NCBI RefSeq assembly: GCF_046159835.1
Contig: NZ_JBJXCY010000001.1
Span: 1,364,001 to 1,428,000, forward strand
Direction: 5' to 3'
Origin: JACKJK01 sp046159835
Lineage (GTDB): Bacteria > Pseudomonadota > Alphaproteobacteria > Rhizobiales > Tepidamorphaceae
Length of the DNA: 64,000 nucleotides
Shown here: piece after piece, positions 29,634 to 37,956 of the stretch
How the letters are laid out: each line of letters begins with the position of its first letter
Position numbering within the stretch: position 1 is the stretch's first letter
Program-made: the position numbers and the translations under genes
Notes under the pieces: generated by a model
What the model was told of the DNA's origin: nothing
What the model saw: the letters and a program-made list of their open reading frames with translations, nothing else
Database searches by the model: none

Positions 29634-30488
29634 ATGAGCGGTCAGGGCACAGGCGGCGGACGCATCGCGTTGTATTCAGGGGAGGGCGAATTGCCGTCCT
29701 ACCTAGCCGAAGAGGGCCGCGCCACGGGCGTCGACCTCGTCGTCTACGGAATTGACGGCCTGTACGCGCAGAACCTCAAGCCGGACGCTGTTTTCGGTCT
29801 TGGCGAAGTCGGCCGCATGAAGCGCCAGATGAAGGCCGACAAGGTCGAGCGCGTCGTCTTTTCCGGCCGCTTCTATCGCCCGGACTACGCGGCCGTCGCC
29901 TGGGATGCCGGCGGCGTCGCCATGCTTCCCAAGATCCTCAAGACCCGTATCGGCGGCGACGACAGCACGTCGCGCGCAATCAGCTCCATCGTCGATTCCT
30001 GGGGGCTGTCGCTCGCCGGGCCGCTCGATATCGCGCCATCCTTTGCCGCAACCAGCGGGGCCTTGTCGCGCAAGAAGCCGACGCGCGTGCAATCGGAAGA
30101 TATCGCGTTCGGATTCGATGTTGTTGCCGGGCTTGGCGCGTTCGACATCGGGCAGGCGATCATTGTGCACGACCGGCGCATTCTCGCCGTCGAGGCGGCG
30201 GAAGGCACGGACCTGATGATCGAACGCATCTCCACGTTGCGCGCCAATGGAAGGCTGCGGGTGAAAGTACCCAGCGGCATCCTCGTGAAGACGGCAAAGC
30301 CCGGTCAGGAAATGCGCATGGACATGCCCGTCATCGGCAGCGACACGGTGCGCAAGGCGGCCGAGAGCGGGCTGGCCGGCATTGCGATTGCCGCCGGAGA
30401 AGTCCTCCTGGCGACGCCGAACGCCGTCCGCGAGGAAGCCGAGCGCGCCGGCATCTTCGTTGCCGGCATCGCGCGGGATGCTGTGTGA
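29634..30488 (+). CDS. lpxI: UDP-2,3-diacylglucosamine pyrophosphatase LpxI
   Basis: A 284-residue LpxI (formerly DUF1009) enzyme that hydrolyses UDP-2,3-diacylglucosamine to lipid X. It replaces the unrelated LpxH of gammaproteobacteria. It opens RIALYSGEGELPSYLAEEGR. The family segments FGLGEVGRMKRQMKADKVE and GFDVVAGLGAFDIGQAIIVH are present, and it ends in VLLATPNAVREEAERAGIF. ATG 29634 is preferred for length. A GTG at 29604 that overlaps the lpxA stop is in frame and would add 10 residues. The stop overlaps the lpxB ATG by one base. Confidence 0.94.
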   Translation: MSGQGTGGGRIALYSGEGELPSYLAEEGRATGVDLVVYGIDGLYAQNLKPDAVFGLGEVGRMKRQMKADKVERVVFSGRFYRPDYAAVAWDAGGVAMLPKILKTRIGGDDSTSRAISSIVDSWGLSLAGPLDIAPSFAATSGALSRKKPTRVQSEDIAFGFDVVAGLGAFDIGQAIIVHDRRILAVEAAEGTDLMIERISTLRANGRLRVKVPSGILVKTAKPGQEMRMDMPVIGSDTVRKAAESGLAGIAIAAGEVLLATPNAVREEAERAGIFVAGIARDAV

Positions 30489-31672
30489 TGGGCGCGTCAG
30501 CGCTCAAGGTTTTCGTCATCGCGGGCGAGGAATCCGGCGACAGGCTCGCCGCGACGCTCATAGCCGAACTCAAGAAACGGTTCGATACCGTCGAGATCGC
30601 CGGCATTGGCGGCGATGCGCTGTCCGAGCATGGCCTTGCCTCGCTGTTTCCCATGGACGAACTGTCCATCATGGGCGTCAGCGCCGTGCTCAGGCAGCTG
30701 CCCTCGCTGCTGCGTCGGATCGAGCAGGCAAGCAAGGCTGCAGCATCATTTCAGCCCGACGTCGCGATCCTGGTCGACGCACCGGACTTCAACCTCCGTG
30801 TTGCCCGCAAGCTGCGCGCGCGCGCACCGAAAATCCCCATCGTGAAATGGGTTTCGCCGTCCGTCTGGGCATGGCGTTCCGGCCGGGCCAAGGCGATGGT
30901 GCCCTATATCGACCATCTGCTGGCGCTGCTGCCGTTCGAGCCGGATGCACACCGTGATCTGGGCGGGCCTCCCTGCACCTATACCGGCCATCCGCTGCTG
31001 TCGCGCCTGCATGACCTGCGCCCGTCACGCGGCGAGCGCGCCCCGCTGGCTGAAGCAAATCCACCGAACCTGCTGGTGATGCCCGGCAGCCGCCGCAGCG
31101 AGTTGCGCGGGCATGGTGCCCTGTTCGGTGAGGCGCTGAGCTTTGCCAGGCAACACGGCGCGTCGTTCACGGTCACCGTGCCGACGCTGCCGCGCATTGC
31201 CGAAGACGTACGCGAACTGGTCCGTGACTGGCCGGTGGATGTGGCGGTCGTTTCCGGCAAGGACGAGCGGGACCAGGCCTTCCGCTCGGCCCATGCCGCG
31301 CTCGTTGCGTCCGGTACCTCGACGCTCGAACTGGCCATCGCCGGCGTCCCGATGGTGGTCGCCTACAAGGTCGAGACGATGATGCTGCCGGTCATGCCGT
31401 TTATACGCATATGGACCGCCGTCTTGCCGAACCTCATCATCGGCCGCCCGGCAATCCGCGAGTATCTCGGAAACATGCTGCGCCCCGAAACGCTGGGTGC
31501 GGCCGTTGCCATGTTGCTCGCCGATACGCCGGAACGACGTGCCATGACTGAGAGCCTTCGCGAACTCGATGCGAAGATGTCGACAGGCGAGCGCAGCCCC
31601 GCCGAGATCGCTGCCGACACCGTACTTGCGACGATGGCGGCGAAACGCGGCGACAAGCTTCTGGGCAAGTGA
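30488..31672 (+). CDS. lpxB: lipid-A-disaccharide synthase
   Basis: A 394-residue GT-B glycosyltransferase (family GT19) joining UDP-diacylglucosamine to lipid X. The N-terminal VFVIAGEESGDRLAATLIAEL is diagnostic. It is followed by MGVSAVLRQLPSLLRRI, KWVSPSVWAWRSGRAKAM, LLVMPGSRRSELRGH and the donor site region ASGTSTLELAIAGVPMVVAYK. ATG 30488 overlaps the lpxI stop (TGATG). It is the last gene of the plus-strand envelope block and faces convergent gltA. Confidence 0.96.
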   Translation: MGASALKVFVIAGEESGDRLAATLIAELKKRFDTVEIAGIGGDALSEHGLASLFPMDELSIMGVSAVLRQLPSLLRRIEQASKAAASFQPDVAILVDAPDFNLRVARKLRARAPKIPIVKWVSPSVWAWRSGRAKAMVPYIDHLLALLPFEPDAHRDLGGPPCTYTGHPLLSRLHDLRPSRGERAPLAEANPPNLLVMPGSRRSELRGHGALFGEALSFARQHGASFTVTVPTLPRIAEDVRELVRDWPVDVAVVSGKDERDQAFRSAHAALVASGTSTLELAIAGVPMVVAYKVETMMLPVMPFIRIWTAVLPNLIIGRPAIREYLGNMLRPETLGAAVAMLLADTPERRAMTESLRELDAKMSTGERSPAEIAADTVLATMAAKRGDKLLGK

Positions 31673-31683
31673 GCGATAGAACG

Positions 31684-31712
31684 AAAAAGGGCCACCCCAT
31701 CGGGGCAGCCCT
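31684..31712 (-). terminator. intrinsic terminator between lpxB and gltA
   Basis: The stem AGGGC..CCCC-loop-GGGG..GCCCT (31688-31712) has one 2-base internal mismatch. On the minus strand it is followed by TTTTT (31688-31684), so it mainly ends gltA. In the plus direction it follows lpxB but lacks a T run. Confidence 0.7.
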
Positions 31713-31739
31713 CGTTCACATTCGAATGCCGCGGAAAGA

Positions 31740-33032
31740 CTACTTGCGCGAGGTCATCGGCACATAGTCGCGACGCGTCGAGCCCGTGTAGAGCTGGCGC
31801 GGACGGCCGATCTTCTGCTTCGGGTCCTCGATCATTTCCTTCCACTGGGCGATCCAGCCGACGGTGCGCGCAAGCGCGAACAGCACGGTGAACATGGTGG
31901 TCGGGAAGCCGAGCGCCTTCAGCGTGATGCCGGAATAGAAGTCGATGTTGGGATAGAGCTTCTTCTCGACGAAGTACTCGTCGTGAAGCGCGATCTTCTC
32001 CAGCTCCATTGCCACGTCCAGCAGGGGATCGTCCTTGATGCCCACTTCGGCCAGAACCTCGTGGCAGGTGCGCTGCATCACGCGGGCGCGCGGATCGTAG
32101 TTCTTGTAGACGCGGTGACCGAAGCCCATCAGGCGGAACGGGTCGTTCTTGTCCTTGGCGCGGTCGATGAACTCGGGAATGCGGTCCACCGAACCGATTT
32201 CCTGCAGCATTTCGAGGGCCGCTTCGTTTGCGCCGCCGTGGGCCGGACCCCAGAGGCAGGCAATGCCGGCAGCGATGCAGGCGAACGGGTTGGCGCCCGA
32301 GGAGCCCGCGAGGCGAACGGTGGAGGTCGACGCGTTCTGCTCGTGGTCGGCGTGCAGGATGAAGATGCGGTCCATGGCACGCGAAAGGATCGGATTCACC
32401 TTGTATTCCTGGCACGGCACCGCGAAGCACATGTGCAGGAAGTTGGAAGCGAAATCGAGTTCGTTGCGCGGATAGATGAAGGGTTGGCCGACGGAGTACT
32501 TGTAGGCCATCGCCGCAATCGTCGGCATTTTCGCGATCATGCGCACCGAGGCGACCATGCGCTGGTATGGGTCCGCGATGTCGGTGGAGTCGTGGTAGAA
32601 CGCCGACATGGCGCCGACGACGCCGCACATGATGGCCATCGGGTGCGCGTCTCGGCGGAAGCCGGAATAGAAGCGCGCCATCTGCTCGTGCAGCATCGTG
32701 TGGTTGGTCACGCGATGGTCGAAATCAGCCTTCTGCTGCGGCGTCGGCAGTTCGCCGTAGAGCAGCAGGTAGCAGGTTTCCAGGAAGTCGCCATGCTCGG
32801 CAAGCTGCTCGATCGGGTAGCCGCGATAGAGCAGGATCCCTTCGTCACCGTCGATATAGGTAATCTTGGATTCGCAACTGGCGGTCGAGGTGAAGCCCGG
32901 ATCGTAGGTGAACATGCCCGTCTGGGCATAGAGCTTGGAAATGTCCGCGACGTCCGGTCCGATCGATCCGCTCATGATCGGCAGGTCAATCTGCTCCGAA
33001 CCAACATCCAGTTTGGCGGAATTATCAGCCAT
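31740..33032 (-). CDS. gltA: citrate synthase
   Basis: A 430-residue type II (hexameric, gram-negative type) citrate synthase condensing oxaloacetate and acetyl-CoA. Readable motifs are TYDPGFTSTASCESKITYIDGDEGILLYRGYPIEQLA, here noted as the family N-domain, the catalytic His in ILHADHEQNAST, GPAHGGANEAAL, GFGHRVYKNYDPRA and the catalytic Asp in NIDFYSG. The start is the second of two adjacent ATGs (first base 33032), 7 bases after GGGAG on the minus strand. gltX lies upstream on the same strand, 216 bases away. Confidence 0.97.
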   Translation of the reverse strand: MADNSAKLDVGSEQIDLPIMSGSIGPDVADISKLYAQTGMFTYDPGFTSTASCESKITYIDGDEGILLYRGYPIEQLAEHGDFLETCYLLLYGELPTPQQKADFDHRVTNHTMLHEQMARFYSGFRRDAHPMAIMCGVVGAMSAFYHDSTDIADPYQRMVASVRMIAKMPTIAAMAYKYSVGQPFIYPRNELDFASNFLHMCFAVPCQEYKVNPILSRAMDRIFILHADHEQNASTSTVRLAGSSGANPFACIAAGIACLWGPAHGGANEAALEMLQEIGSVDRIPEFIDRAKDKNDPFRLMGFGHRVYKNYDPRARVMQRTCHEVLAEVGIKDDPLLDVAMELEKIALHDEYFVEKKLYPNIDFYSGITLKALGFPTTMFTVLFALARTVGWIAQWKEMIEDPKQKIGRPRQLYTGSTRRDYVPMTSRK

Positions 33033-33248
33033 CATCCGTCTCCCGAGTTGCGCCGCGGTCGGCCTCCGATTGCGAAATTCTTCCAATCGCGCCCACTGGC
33101 GTCAGCAATGCATTGCGCTTGCTGGCACCTTCCGTCAGTTGCCATAGACGGCGGGGAGGTCCGGTCCGAAGTCAAGAAATTACGGGCTACTGGGTAGCCG
33201 ATTTACCCCCAAATCGCAAGTTGGCGAGCGGTGCAGTCGGGTTTTTGC

Positions 33249-34685
33249 CTATGATCCGTTCGTCTTAGCCTGATCGGCGATGCGGCCTAGACTTTCCTCG
33301 CGGCCAAGCACCAGCAAAACATCGAAAATGCCCGGCGAGGTTGTTGTGCCCGTCAACGCGGCGCGCAGCGGCTGGGCGACCTTTCCGAGTTTCAGCTCCT
33401 TGCGCTCTGCAAAGTCGCGAACGACGGATTCCAGCGGCTCCATGGCCCAGTCTCCCAGTGCCTCGAACTCCGCGTTGAGTTCGCCCAGTATCGCGCGGGC
33501 CTCGTCGGTCAGCAGCTTTTCGGCCTTCTCGTCGACGGTGAGCGGTCGCTGCGCCACCAGAAACTGCGCACCGGAGACAAGCTCGACCAGCGTCTTGGCG
33601 CGGTCCTTCAGGCCGGGCAGGGCAATGCGGAATGCTTCGCGGCTTTCCGGTGTCAGCGCGGCCGCGAAGTCCTTGCCGCCGGGCAAGTACGGCAGGCTGG
33701 TGAAGAATTCCTCCAGCAGCACCGCGTCGTCGAGCGAGCGCATGTAGTGGCCGTTGAGGTTTTCCAGCTTCGCGAAGTCGAAGCGGGCCGCCGACTTGCC
33801 GATGCCCGACAGTTCGAACCACGAGATCATCTGCTCGGTGGAGAACACCTCGTCGTCGCCGTGGCTCCATCCGAGCCGCGCGAGGTAATTGCGCATCGCC
33901 TGCGGCAGGTAGCCCATCTCGCGGTAGGCCTCGACGCCGAGCGCCCCGTGGCGCTTGGACAGCTTGGCGCCGTCCGGACCGTGGATCAGCGGAATGTGCG
34001 CCATGACCGGCACGTCCCAGCCGAGCGCCTTGTAGATCTGCGTCTGGCGGGCGGCATTCGTCAGGTGGTCGACGCCGCGCACGATATGGGTCACGCCCAT
34101 GTCGTGGTCGTCCACCACCACGGAGAGGTTGTAGGTCGGCGTGCCGTCGGAGCGCAGGATGATGAGGTCGTCGAGCTCCTTGTTGGCGAAGGTGACGGTG
34201 CCCTGCACCTGGTCCTCGATGACCGTCTCGCCTTCCTCAGGCGACCGGAATCGCACGACCGGGGCGACGCCTTCCGGCGCATCATCCTCGGAGCGGTCGC
34301 GCCAGGTCCCGTCGTAGCGCGGCGGGCGGCCTTCTGCCGTGGCCTTCTCGCGCATCGCGTCGAGTTCCTCGCGCGAGCAGTAGCACTTGTAGGCATTGCC
34401 GCTGGCGAGCAGCGCGTCGACCGCCTTCTTGTGTTCGTCCAGCCGCGAGAACTGCGAGACGGGTTCGCCGTCCCAGTCGAGGCCAAGCCACTTCATGCCT
34501 TCCAGGATCGCGGTCACGGCCTCGTCGGTCGAGCGCTGGCGGTCGGTGTCCTCGATGCGCAGCAGCATCTTGCCGCCCATGTGCCGGGCATAGAGCCAGT
34601 TGAACAGAGCCGTGCGAGCGCCGCCGATGTGCAGGTAGCCGGTCGGCGAGGGGGCAAAGCGCGTGACGACGGGCGTTCCGCTCAT
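33249..34685 (-). CDS. gltX: glutamyl-tRNA synthetase
   Basis: A 478-residue class I synthetase. The HIGH-type motif is in FAPSPTGYLHIGGARTALFN (residues 10-29) and the KMSKS-type motif in GAKLSKRHGALGVEAYRE. Between these is the tRNA acceptor-binding region, and the C-terminal half is the alpha-helical anticodon-binding domain. ATG with first base 34685 follows GGAG by 9 bases and gives MSGTPVVTRF. The reading frame stays open upstream by coincidence through the antisense of comEC, and I did not extend it. It is divergent from comEC across a 132-base gap. Confidence 0.96.
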   Translation of the reverse strand: MSGTPVVTRFAPSPTGYLHIGGARTALFNWLYARHMGGKMLLRIEDTDRQRSTDEAVTAILEGMKWLGLDWDGEPVSQFSRLDEHKKAVDALLASGNAYKCYCSREELDAMREKATAEGRPPRYDGTWRDRSEDDAPEGVAPVVRFRSPEEGETVIEDQVQGTVTFANKELDDLIILRSDGTPTYNLSVVVDDHDMGVTHIVRGVDHLTNAARQTQIYKALGWDVPVMAHIPLIHGPDGAKLSKRHGALGVEAYREMGYLPQAMRNYLARLGWSHGDDEVFSTEQMISWFELSGIGKSAARFDFAKLENLNGHYMRSLDDAVLLEEFFTSLPYLPGGKDFAAALTPESREAFRIALPGLKDRAKTLVELVSGAQFLVAQRPLTVDEKAEKLLTDEARAILGELNAEFEALGDWAMEPLESVVRDFAERKELKLGKVAQPLRAALTGTTTSPGIFDVLLVLGREESLGRIADQAKTNGS

Positions 34686-34817
34686 GGATGTGAACTCCGG
34701 ATTGTGCTGAGGCATATCTTCAGAAGCGCAGTGAAGACCACGGATTGCGCGCAAGTTCAACACTTGCACGCCTGCGCGCCCGGTGACGCTCAGGCAGTTT
34801 GTGCTTAGGGTTGCCCC

Positions 34818-37079
34818 ATGCGCCCGCAGGACAAGCCGACATCGACACGTCCCGCGCGCCGGTTTGTGCCGTCCCGCCCGGCGCGCCGGCGCGTCAACCT
34901 GCTGTCGCTGCGCATCGCGCTTGGCCGCGTGTACGACCGCTGGCGGGAGAACCCGCTGGCACAGCTTCTGGACGAGCATGACCGCTGGTTCATCTGGCTG
35001 CCGGTCGCCATGGCGCTCGGCGTTTCGCTCTACTTCGCACTCCCGCGCGAGCCGTTCTTGCCGGTCCTGACGGGCATTGCCGCAGTCCTGATCGTTGCTG
35101 CAGGAATGGCGCGGTCGCGCCCGCTTGTGCTGGCAGTGCTTGCGATGCTCGCCGCGGTTGCGCTCGGTGCCGCGCTGGCGGGCATCGAGGCGCATCGCGC
35201 CCAGGCACCTACGCTTCAAGGGCGCAGTGGCCCGGTGACGGTCGAAGGCCGTGTGCTTGAGGTCGAAAAACGGGATGGCGGCGCGTGGCGCTACACGCTC
35301 AAGGTCGAGCGCGTCTCCGGCTATCCCGCGCACGCGGCACCCGACATCGTGACGGTCACACGGCGCGGCGACGATGTGGCAAGGCGGGTGGGCGAGAACG
35401 TTTCGGTGCGTTCGATCCTGATGCCGCCGCCGGAGCCGGCCGCACCCGGCGGGTTCGACTTCGCGCGCCGTGCCTATCTGGAACGGATCGGGGCGGTCGG
35501 TTTCGCAATCGGGTCCGTCGAGATGGCCGGTAATGGCACGCAGGCGACAGGGTTTTCCGCACAGGTCGAACGGTTGCGGGATGCCACAGCACAGCGCATC
35601 CGCACGACATTGCCGGGGCAGAGCGGGGAGATCGCCAGCGCGCTCATCGTGGGAAAACGAGGCGGCATCGGCGATGAACCGCAGGACGCGCTGCGCGCAG
35701 CGGGCCTGCAGCACATTCTCGCGATTTCGGGCCTGCACATGGCGCTGGTCGCTGGGTCGATCTTCATGGCGCTGCGAACGGTGCTGGCGGGCGTCGGCGG
35801 GCTGGCGCTCAACCACCCGACGCGCAAATACGCCGCACTCGCGGCGATTGCGGTCGCGGCATCCTATCTGGCGTTGTCCGGCGCGCCGGTTTCGGCGCAG
35901 CGCGCCTTCATCATGACAGCCGTGATGTTCACAGCCGTATTGCTCGACAGACCCGCGCTGACCTTGCGCAACGTCGCCATCGCGGCAATCGCGATCATCG
36001 TCTTCAAGCCGTCCGCAGTGCTGGAGGCTGGTTTCCAGATGTCGTTCGCGGCAACCGCGGCACTGGTCAGCATCTACGAGACGACGCGCAGGCGACGGCT
36101 GCAAAAGGACGAAGAGGTCTTCGCCACGCGGCGGTTCGCGGGGCTGCGCTTCTTCCTGACCGCACTCGTCATCACCGCGCTTGTCGGTGGCCTGTCAACC
36201 GCGCCGTTCGCCGCCTACCACTTCAACCGGTTCGCGCCTTATGGCCTTCTCGGCAACGTGCTCGCCATGCCGATCGTAAGCTTCTGGGTCATGCCGTCCG
36301 CGGTGATTTCAGGCCTCGCCATGCCGCTGGGGCTGGAAGTTTTGCCGCTGAAGTTGATGGGGGCGGGCGTCGATGCCGTCGTCGCGGTCGCAAGCTGGGT
36401 TGCAAGCCTGTCCCATGCCGAGATGCCGGTTGCTGCTTTCCCTGCGCTGTCGCTCTGGCTGACAGCGCTCGCCCTTATGTGGCTCGTCATCTGGCGCGGG
36501 GCATGGCGCTATGCCGGGGCCGCGGTCGGCATGGTGCTGGCGATCGGGGCGGCGCAAGCCTCGCGCCCGCCGGACATTCTCATCGACCGGGACGGAGACC
36601 TTGCCGCCATCCAGACCGGCAACGGAGAACTGGTTTTCGCGGCGAAACGCAAGGCGGGGTTCGTCATCGAGACATGGCTGCGGCGCAGCGGCGATCCGAG
36701 ACCGTTGGAGGAGGGGCTGGCGGCTGTTGCGCGTTGCGACGCAACCGCGTGCCGCGTGACCGCGGCAACAGCGCGGGGACAGCCGGTCACCGTGTCGCTG
36801 CAAGCGAAGGAGCAGACCGCTCTCGATGCCTGCGATGGGGCGGATATCGTCGTCCTGTCAGCTTACACGCAGAGGCCGGCAAGTTGCGCGGCACGTCTTG
36901 CGGTCACCACCGACATGCTGGAGGACCGCGGCGCGCTCGGCATCCGCGTCGATTCTGCCAGCAACGCAAGCGCTCTGGCTTTCGAAGTGACGGGCGCGAA
37001 CGACGCGCGCCGTCACCGGATCTGGCATCGTGCGCAACCCGGGCCAGACAGTCCGGACGCAGAGCAGGGCGCTCAGTAG
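34818..37079 (+). CDS. comEC: ComEC/Rec2 family DNA-uptake channel protein
   Basis: A 753-residue polytopic inner-membrane protein. Near the N-terminus is a DUF4131 region with an OB-like segment (VTVEGRVLEVEKRDG). The Competence domain follows, with LRAAGLQHILAISGLHMALVAG and LSGAPVSAQRAFIM. In competent bacteria this protein moves single-stranded DNA across the inner membrane. The C-terminal part (about 590-753) has the position of the usual metallo-beta-lactamase-like domain, but I see no HxHxDH zinc motif, so any nuclease function there is probably absent. It is convergent with lexA and overlaps its end by 7 bases. Confidence 0.9.
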   Translation: MRPQDKPTSTRPARRFVPSRPARRRVNLLSLRIALGRVYDRWRENPLAQLLDEHDRWFIWLPVAMALGVSLYFALPREPFLPVLTGIAAVLIVAAGMARSRPLVLAVLAMLAAVALGAALAGIEAHRAQAPTLQGRSGPVTVEGRVLEVEKRDGGAWRYTLKVERVSGYPAHAAPDIVTVTRRGDDVARRVGENVSVRSILMPPPEPAAPGGFDFARRAYLERIGAVGFAIGSVEMAGNGTQATGFSAQVERLRDATAQRIRTTLPGQSGEIASALIVGKRGGIGDEPQDALRAAGLQHILAISGLHMALVAGSIFMALRTVLAGVGGLALNHPTRKYAALAAIAVAASYLALSGAPVSAQRAFIMTAVMFTAVLLDRPALTLRNVAIAAIAIIVFKPSAVLEAGFQMSFAATAALVSIYETTRRRRLQKDEEVFATRRFAGLRFFLTALVITALVGGLSTAPFAAYHFNRFAPYGLLGNVLAMPIVSFWVMPSAVISGLAMPLGLEVLPLKLMGAGVDAVVAVASWVASLSHAEMPVAAFPALSLWLTALALMWLVIWRGAWRYAGAAVGMVLAIGAAQASRPPDILIDRDGDLAAIQTGNGELVFAAKRKAGFVIETWLRRSGDPRPLEEGLAAVARCDATACRVTAATARGQPVTVSLQAKEQTALDACDGADIVVLSAYTQRPASCAARLAVTTDMLEDRGALGIRVDSASNASALAFEVTGANDARRHRIWHRAQPGPDSPDAEQGAQ

Positions 37080-37786
37080 CGGCGGAACAGGCCCGCCAGC
37101 CGGCCCTGGATTCGCACCCGGTCCGGACCGAAGATGCGCGTCTCGTAGTTCGGGTTGGCGGCTTCCAGCGCGATGGACGCACCCTTGCGCCGCAGGCGCT
37201 TGAGGGTCGCTTCCTCGTCATCGACCAGCGCAACGACGATCTCGCCCGTATCGGCGGTATCGGACTTGCGGATCAGGACCGTATCGCCATCGAGAATGCC
37301 GGCCTCGATCATGGAGTCGCCACGCACTTCCAGCGCGAAATGTTCGCCGGTGGTGAGCATGTCTGCCGGGACCGAGATGGTGTGCGAGTGGGTCTGGATC
37401 GCCTCGATGGGCGTACCGGCCGCGATGCGCCCCATCACCGGGATCGCAACGGAATCACTGCCGCTGTCACTGTGGGAATCCTCACGCGGCGGCTGCCGCT
37501 TGCCAAGCCCGCCTTCCACCACATTTGGCGAGAATCCACGACCGCGCGAAGCGGGCATGGCAGGGGACATGGCATCCGGCAGCTTGACGATTTCCAGCGC
37601 ACGGGCGCGGTGCGGCAGGCGGCGAATGAAGCCGCGCTCTTCCAGCGCCGTGATCAGCCGGTGGATGCCGGACTTGGACCGCAGGTCCAGCGCTTCCTTC
37701 ATCTCGTCGAACGAAGGCGGAACGCCGGATTCTTTCAACCGCTCGTGAATGAACAAAAGGAGTTCACGTTGCTTGCGTGTCAGCAT
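37073..37786 (-). CDS. lexA: LexA repressor
   Basis: A 237-residue SOS repressor. The N-terminal winged helix (MLTRKQRELLLFIHERL, with recognition region SKSGIHRLITALEERGFI) is followed by a linker, then the self-cleaving S24 domain. The scissile pair is A123-G124 (GRIAAGTP), the catalytic serine S158 is in RGDSMIEAG, and the lysine K196 is in EATLKRLRRKG. The start is the ATG with first base 37786, giving the family N-terminus; 30 upstream in-frame residues have no support. Two LexA boxes lie 100-142 bases upstream, so autoregulation is expected. The same motif occurs before the mini-gene at 12509. Confidence 0.97.
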   Translation of the reverse strand: MLTRKQRELLLFIHERLKESGVPPSFDEMKEALDLRSKSGIHRLITALEERGFIRRLPHRARALEIVKLPDAMSPAMPASRGRGFSPNVVEGGLGKRQPPREDSHSDSGSDSVAIPVMGRIAAGTPIEAIQTHSHTISVPADMLTTGEHFALEVRGDSMIEAGILDGDTVLIRKSDTADTGEIVVALVDDEEATLKRLRRKGASIALEAANPNYETRIFGPDRVRIQGRLAGLFRRY

Positions 37787-37885
37787 GGCCAGGTCCGCTC
37801 GCTGTCTGTCCGGGTCATTCGCGTGACTGCCTGTAGGCGCCAATGCGAAGAATCGGCATGTACAAATCAGGAACATTGTCTACAT

Positions 37886-37928
37886 GTTCCGAACTTGTTC
37901 TACAACCGTAAATGTTCGGTAAATGTTC
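37886..37928 (-). promoter_or_regulatory. two LexA boxes upstream of lexA
   Basis: GTTC-CGAACTT-GTTC at 37886-37900 and GTTC-GGTAAAT-GTTC at 37914-37928 both match the alphaproteobacterial LexA site exactly. They lie between the moeA stop (37957) and the lexA start (37786), 28 bases apart start to start, which is close to three helical turns. On the minus strand a TTGTAG element lies just before the inner box and could be a -35. Confidence 0.85.
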
Positions 37929-37956
37929 GGGGTGGGGTTCCGCCGCGTCAGCCGCG

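Noticed and set aside
33249..36104. A 951-codon open frame on the minus strand, much longer than gltX
   Set aside because: Only its last 478 codons (from 34685) are gltX. The rest is the antisense of comEC, kept open by GC-rich codon bias; it is rich in Arg, His and Asp and has no family features.
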